From Igneacidithiobacillus copahuensis (GTDB taxonomy: Bacteria > Pseudomonadota > Gammaproteobacteria > Acidithiobacillales > Acidithiobacillaceae): a stretch of 64,000 nucleotides of DNA. Each line of letters opens with the position of its first letter. Positions within the stretch are counted from its first letter, which is position 1. The stretch lies in NCBI RefSeq assembly GCF_018854015.1, contig NZ_JAAXYO010000107.1, forward strand, positions 1-64,000, given 5' to 3'. A program made the position numbers and the translations under genes. The notes under the pieces are model-generated. The model worked only from the letters and a program-made list of their open reading frames with translations. It ran no database searches and was not told the DNA's origin. Of this stretch, positions 62,737 to 64,000 are shown piece by piece.

Positions 62737-63610
62737 CGATCTTTCCTTCTTGCCAAACCCGGATCATTCGTCGCAACTGTACCCGCCAATGCGGTGCCGC
62801 CCCCAAAATGCTATAGCTGCCGGCCTTGTCCAGCACCACACAACTGGGTCGTTTAGCCGGAGTGGGATAGGCCGTGGTCGGAATCATCTGTATAGGAATC
62901 TCTCGCGTCAGCAAGCCCTGTTGCCGGCCCTCCTCCTGGATCGCCACCGCAAAATCGTACCAGGATGCCACGCCGGCATCGGTCCAGTGCTGCGTGCCAG
63001 TGAACTCCGGTAGCTCGGTGGCGCGCCAAAGCGCGTCCGCCAAGCCCCCGGCCCAAGTTGGGGTGCCGATCTGATCGCCAACCACAGAGAGCGTCTCCCG
63101 CTCAGCCATCAGGCGCAGCATGGTCTTGACGAAGTTGTTGCTAAACTCGCTATAGACCCACGCGGTACGCAGAATCAGGGCGTCTGCGCCGAGAATGTCG
63201 CGGATCTTCTCCTCACCCGCCGCCTTGCTGGCGCCATAGACGCCCAGGGGGGCCACGGGATCATTGGGCATATAGGGCCTGCCCTGCCGACCATCGAAGA
63301 CAAAATCCGTAGAGACATGCAGCAGGCGTGCCCCCGCTGCCTGCGCCCACTGGGCCATGCGTGCAGGCGCCTCGGCATTCACGCTGTAAGCCAGCTCCGC
63401 CTCAGATTCCGCGCGATCCACCGCCGTGTAGGCAGCGGCATTGATGATGGTCTGCGGCTGCAAGCGCTGCAGTAGCGCGGAGATTTCCGCAGGTCGGGCG
63501 AGGTCGAGCAGCGAACGATCAATAGCCTGCACCGTCACATCCGCAGGACAACGGCGAAGCAACTCCCGCCCCAACTGCCCTCCAGCCCCCAAAATACAGA
63601 TCTGGCGCAT
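62729..63610 (-). CDS. rfbD: dTDP-4-dehydrorhamnose reductase
   Basis: A 293-residue SDR reducing dTDP-4-dehydrorhamnose: ILGAGGQLGRELLRR, NAAAYTAVDRAESE, STDFVFDGRQGRPY with YGASKAAGEEKI (Tyr/Lys). Standard length. It follows rfbC by 10 bp. Confidence 0.94.
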   Translation of the reverse strand: MRQICILGAGGQLGRELLRRCPADVTVQAIDRSLLDLARPAEISALLQRLQPQTIINAAAYTAVDRAESEAELAYSVNAEAPARMAQWAQAAGARLLHVSTDFVFDGRQGRPYMPNDPVAPLGVYGASKAAGEEKIRDILGADALILRTAWVYSEFSNNFVKTMLRLMAERETLSVVGDQIGTPTWAGGLADALWRATELPEFTGTQHWTDAGVASWYDFAVAIQEEGRQQGLLTREIPIQMIPTTAYPTPAKRPSCVVLDKAGSYSILGAAPHWRVQLRRMIRVWQEGKIDG

Positions 63611-63620
63611 CTACATACCC

Positions 63621-64000
63621 TCAGGCAAAAACTTCGCACTGGGCGAGGGGCAGGCCCGCTGCATCCTTGGCCGCTAGCAGAGGCGTTTCGCCAGCGGGAA
63701 TGGGCCAAGAGATGTTCAGGGTCGGATCGTTCCACAGCAGGCAACGCTCCGCACTGGGCAAATAATAATCGGTGGCCTTGTACAGAAACTGGGCAAACTC
63801 ACTCAGCACGTAAAAACCATGGGCAAAGCCTGGAGGTATCCAGAGCATCTGCTGATTGGTGGCAGACAAGCGCGCCCCCACCCACTGTCCAAAAGTGACA
63901 GAACGCTTGCGCAGGTCCACAGCCACGTCAAAAACCTCGCCCTCCACCACCCGCACGAGTTTGCCCTGCGCCTGCTCGATCTGATAATGCAAACCGCGTA
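63621..64000 (-). CDS. rfbC: dTDP-4-dehydrorhamnose 3,5-epimerase, 5' end outside window
   Basis: The C-terminal 125 or so residues of RfbC: RGLHYQIEQAQGKLVRVVEGEVFDVAVDLR, LWIPPGFAHGFYVLSE and ATDYYLPSAERCLLWNDP. The frame is open to the window edge, so the first roughly 55 residues lie beyond 64000. Cupin fold, with the catalytic His in RGLHYQ. Confidence 0.93.
   Translation of the reverse strand, partial: RGLHYQIEQAQGKLVRVVEGEVFDVAVDLRKRSVTFGQWVGARLSATNQQMLWIPPGFAHGFYVLSEFAQFLYKATDYYLPSAERCLLWNDPTLNISWPIPAGETPLLAAKDAAGLPLAQCEVFA

Overview
The window looks like a gene-dense, moderately GC-rich proteobacterial chromosome, probably a sulfur oxidiser of the Acidithiobacillus/gammaproteobacterial type. 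The main hint is an sHdrA-type heterodisulfide-reductase-like subunit at 56342-57397; LysR, NCS1, TonB/ExbBD and dTDP-rhamnose genes give no finer placement. The organism call is inference only. No rRNA, tRNA or CRISPR array was seen.

Region A (246-34590) is one large nucleobase/nucleoside utilisation island. It holds two paralogous TonB-dependent receptors (246-2582, 18822-21155), two LysR regulators (5588-6487, 21574-22494), a Rieske oxygenase fused to a complete diflavin (P450-reductase-like) module (3047-5584), and a second Rieske oxygenase followed by a rubredoxin (6606-7815). A leftward operon (16999-7827) encodes beta-ureidopropionase, the PreT/PreA dihydropyrimidine dehydrogenase, dihydropyrimidinase, two NCS1 transporters, cytidine deaminase and a CmcJ-like oxidoreductase. 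A divergent omega-amino-acid aminotransferase completes reductive uracil breakdown. A second leftward operon (34590-22486) runs exbB-exbD-tonB-NCS1-guanine deaminase-adenosine deaminase-periplasmic nucleoside phosphorylase-like-AllA-like-AtzD/barbiturase-like-AtzG(HpxX)-AtzE(HpxY)-AtzH(HpxZ)-GGT-like(HpxW). Together these describe TonB-driven uptake of nucleosides, periplasmic cleavage, base import, deamination and ring opening. No molybdenum xanthine dehydrogenase or urate oxidase is present, so the two Rieske enzymes are candidates for the missing oxidation.

Region B (35081-38789) is four consecutive CorA-family genes, mostly overlapping, whose pore motifs have diverged (GVN, GMN, HME, AMN), suggesting a hetero-oligomeric or specialised divalent-cation channel.

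Region C (38868-47658 and 52396-59033) looks like a light/singlet-oxygen stress regulon: an FeS photolyase with DUF2256, an operon of FAD oxidase, DUF1365, CFA synthase, chalcone-isomerase-like, MFS and DUF3833 genes, then TspO and nitroreductase. Its probable control module lies at 52396-56257: a photoactive-yellow-protein (PYP) homologue with an adenylate-forming ligase and a degenerate SDR, divergent from a MerR/LitR-type regulator that has lost its B12-binding residues. A 13-bp sequence is identical upstream of the photolyase and PYP operons, and a related palindrome precedes the orphan sHdrA gene. This PYP-LitR pairing is my best candidate for an undescribed system.

Region D (48474-51135) is a decayed, partly AT-rich insertion holding a broken two-gene TIR module, an unknown membrane protein and a broken PIN gene. 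The right end (59739-64000) carries a CPA1-type antiporter and the rfbC-rfbD-rfbB dTDP-rhamnose genes; rfbC runs off the edge.
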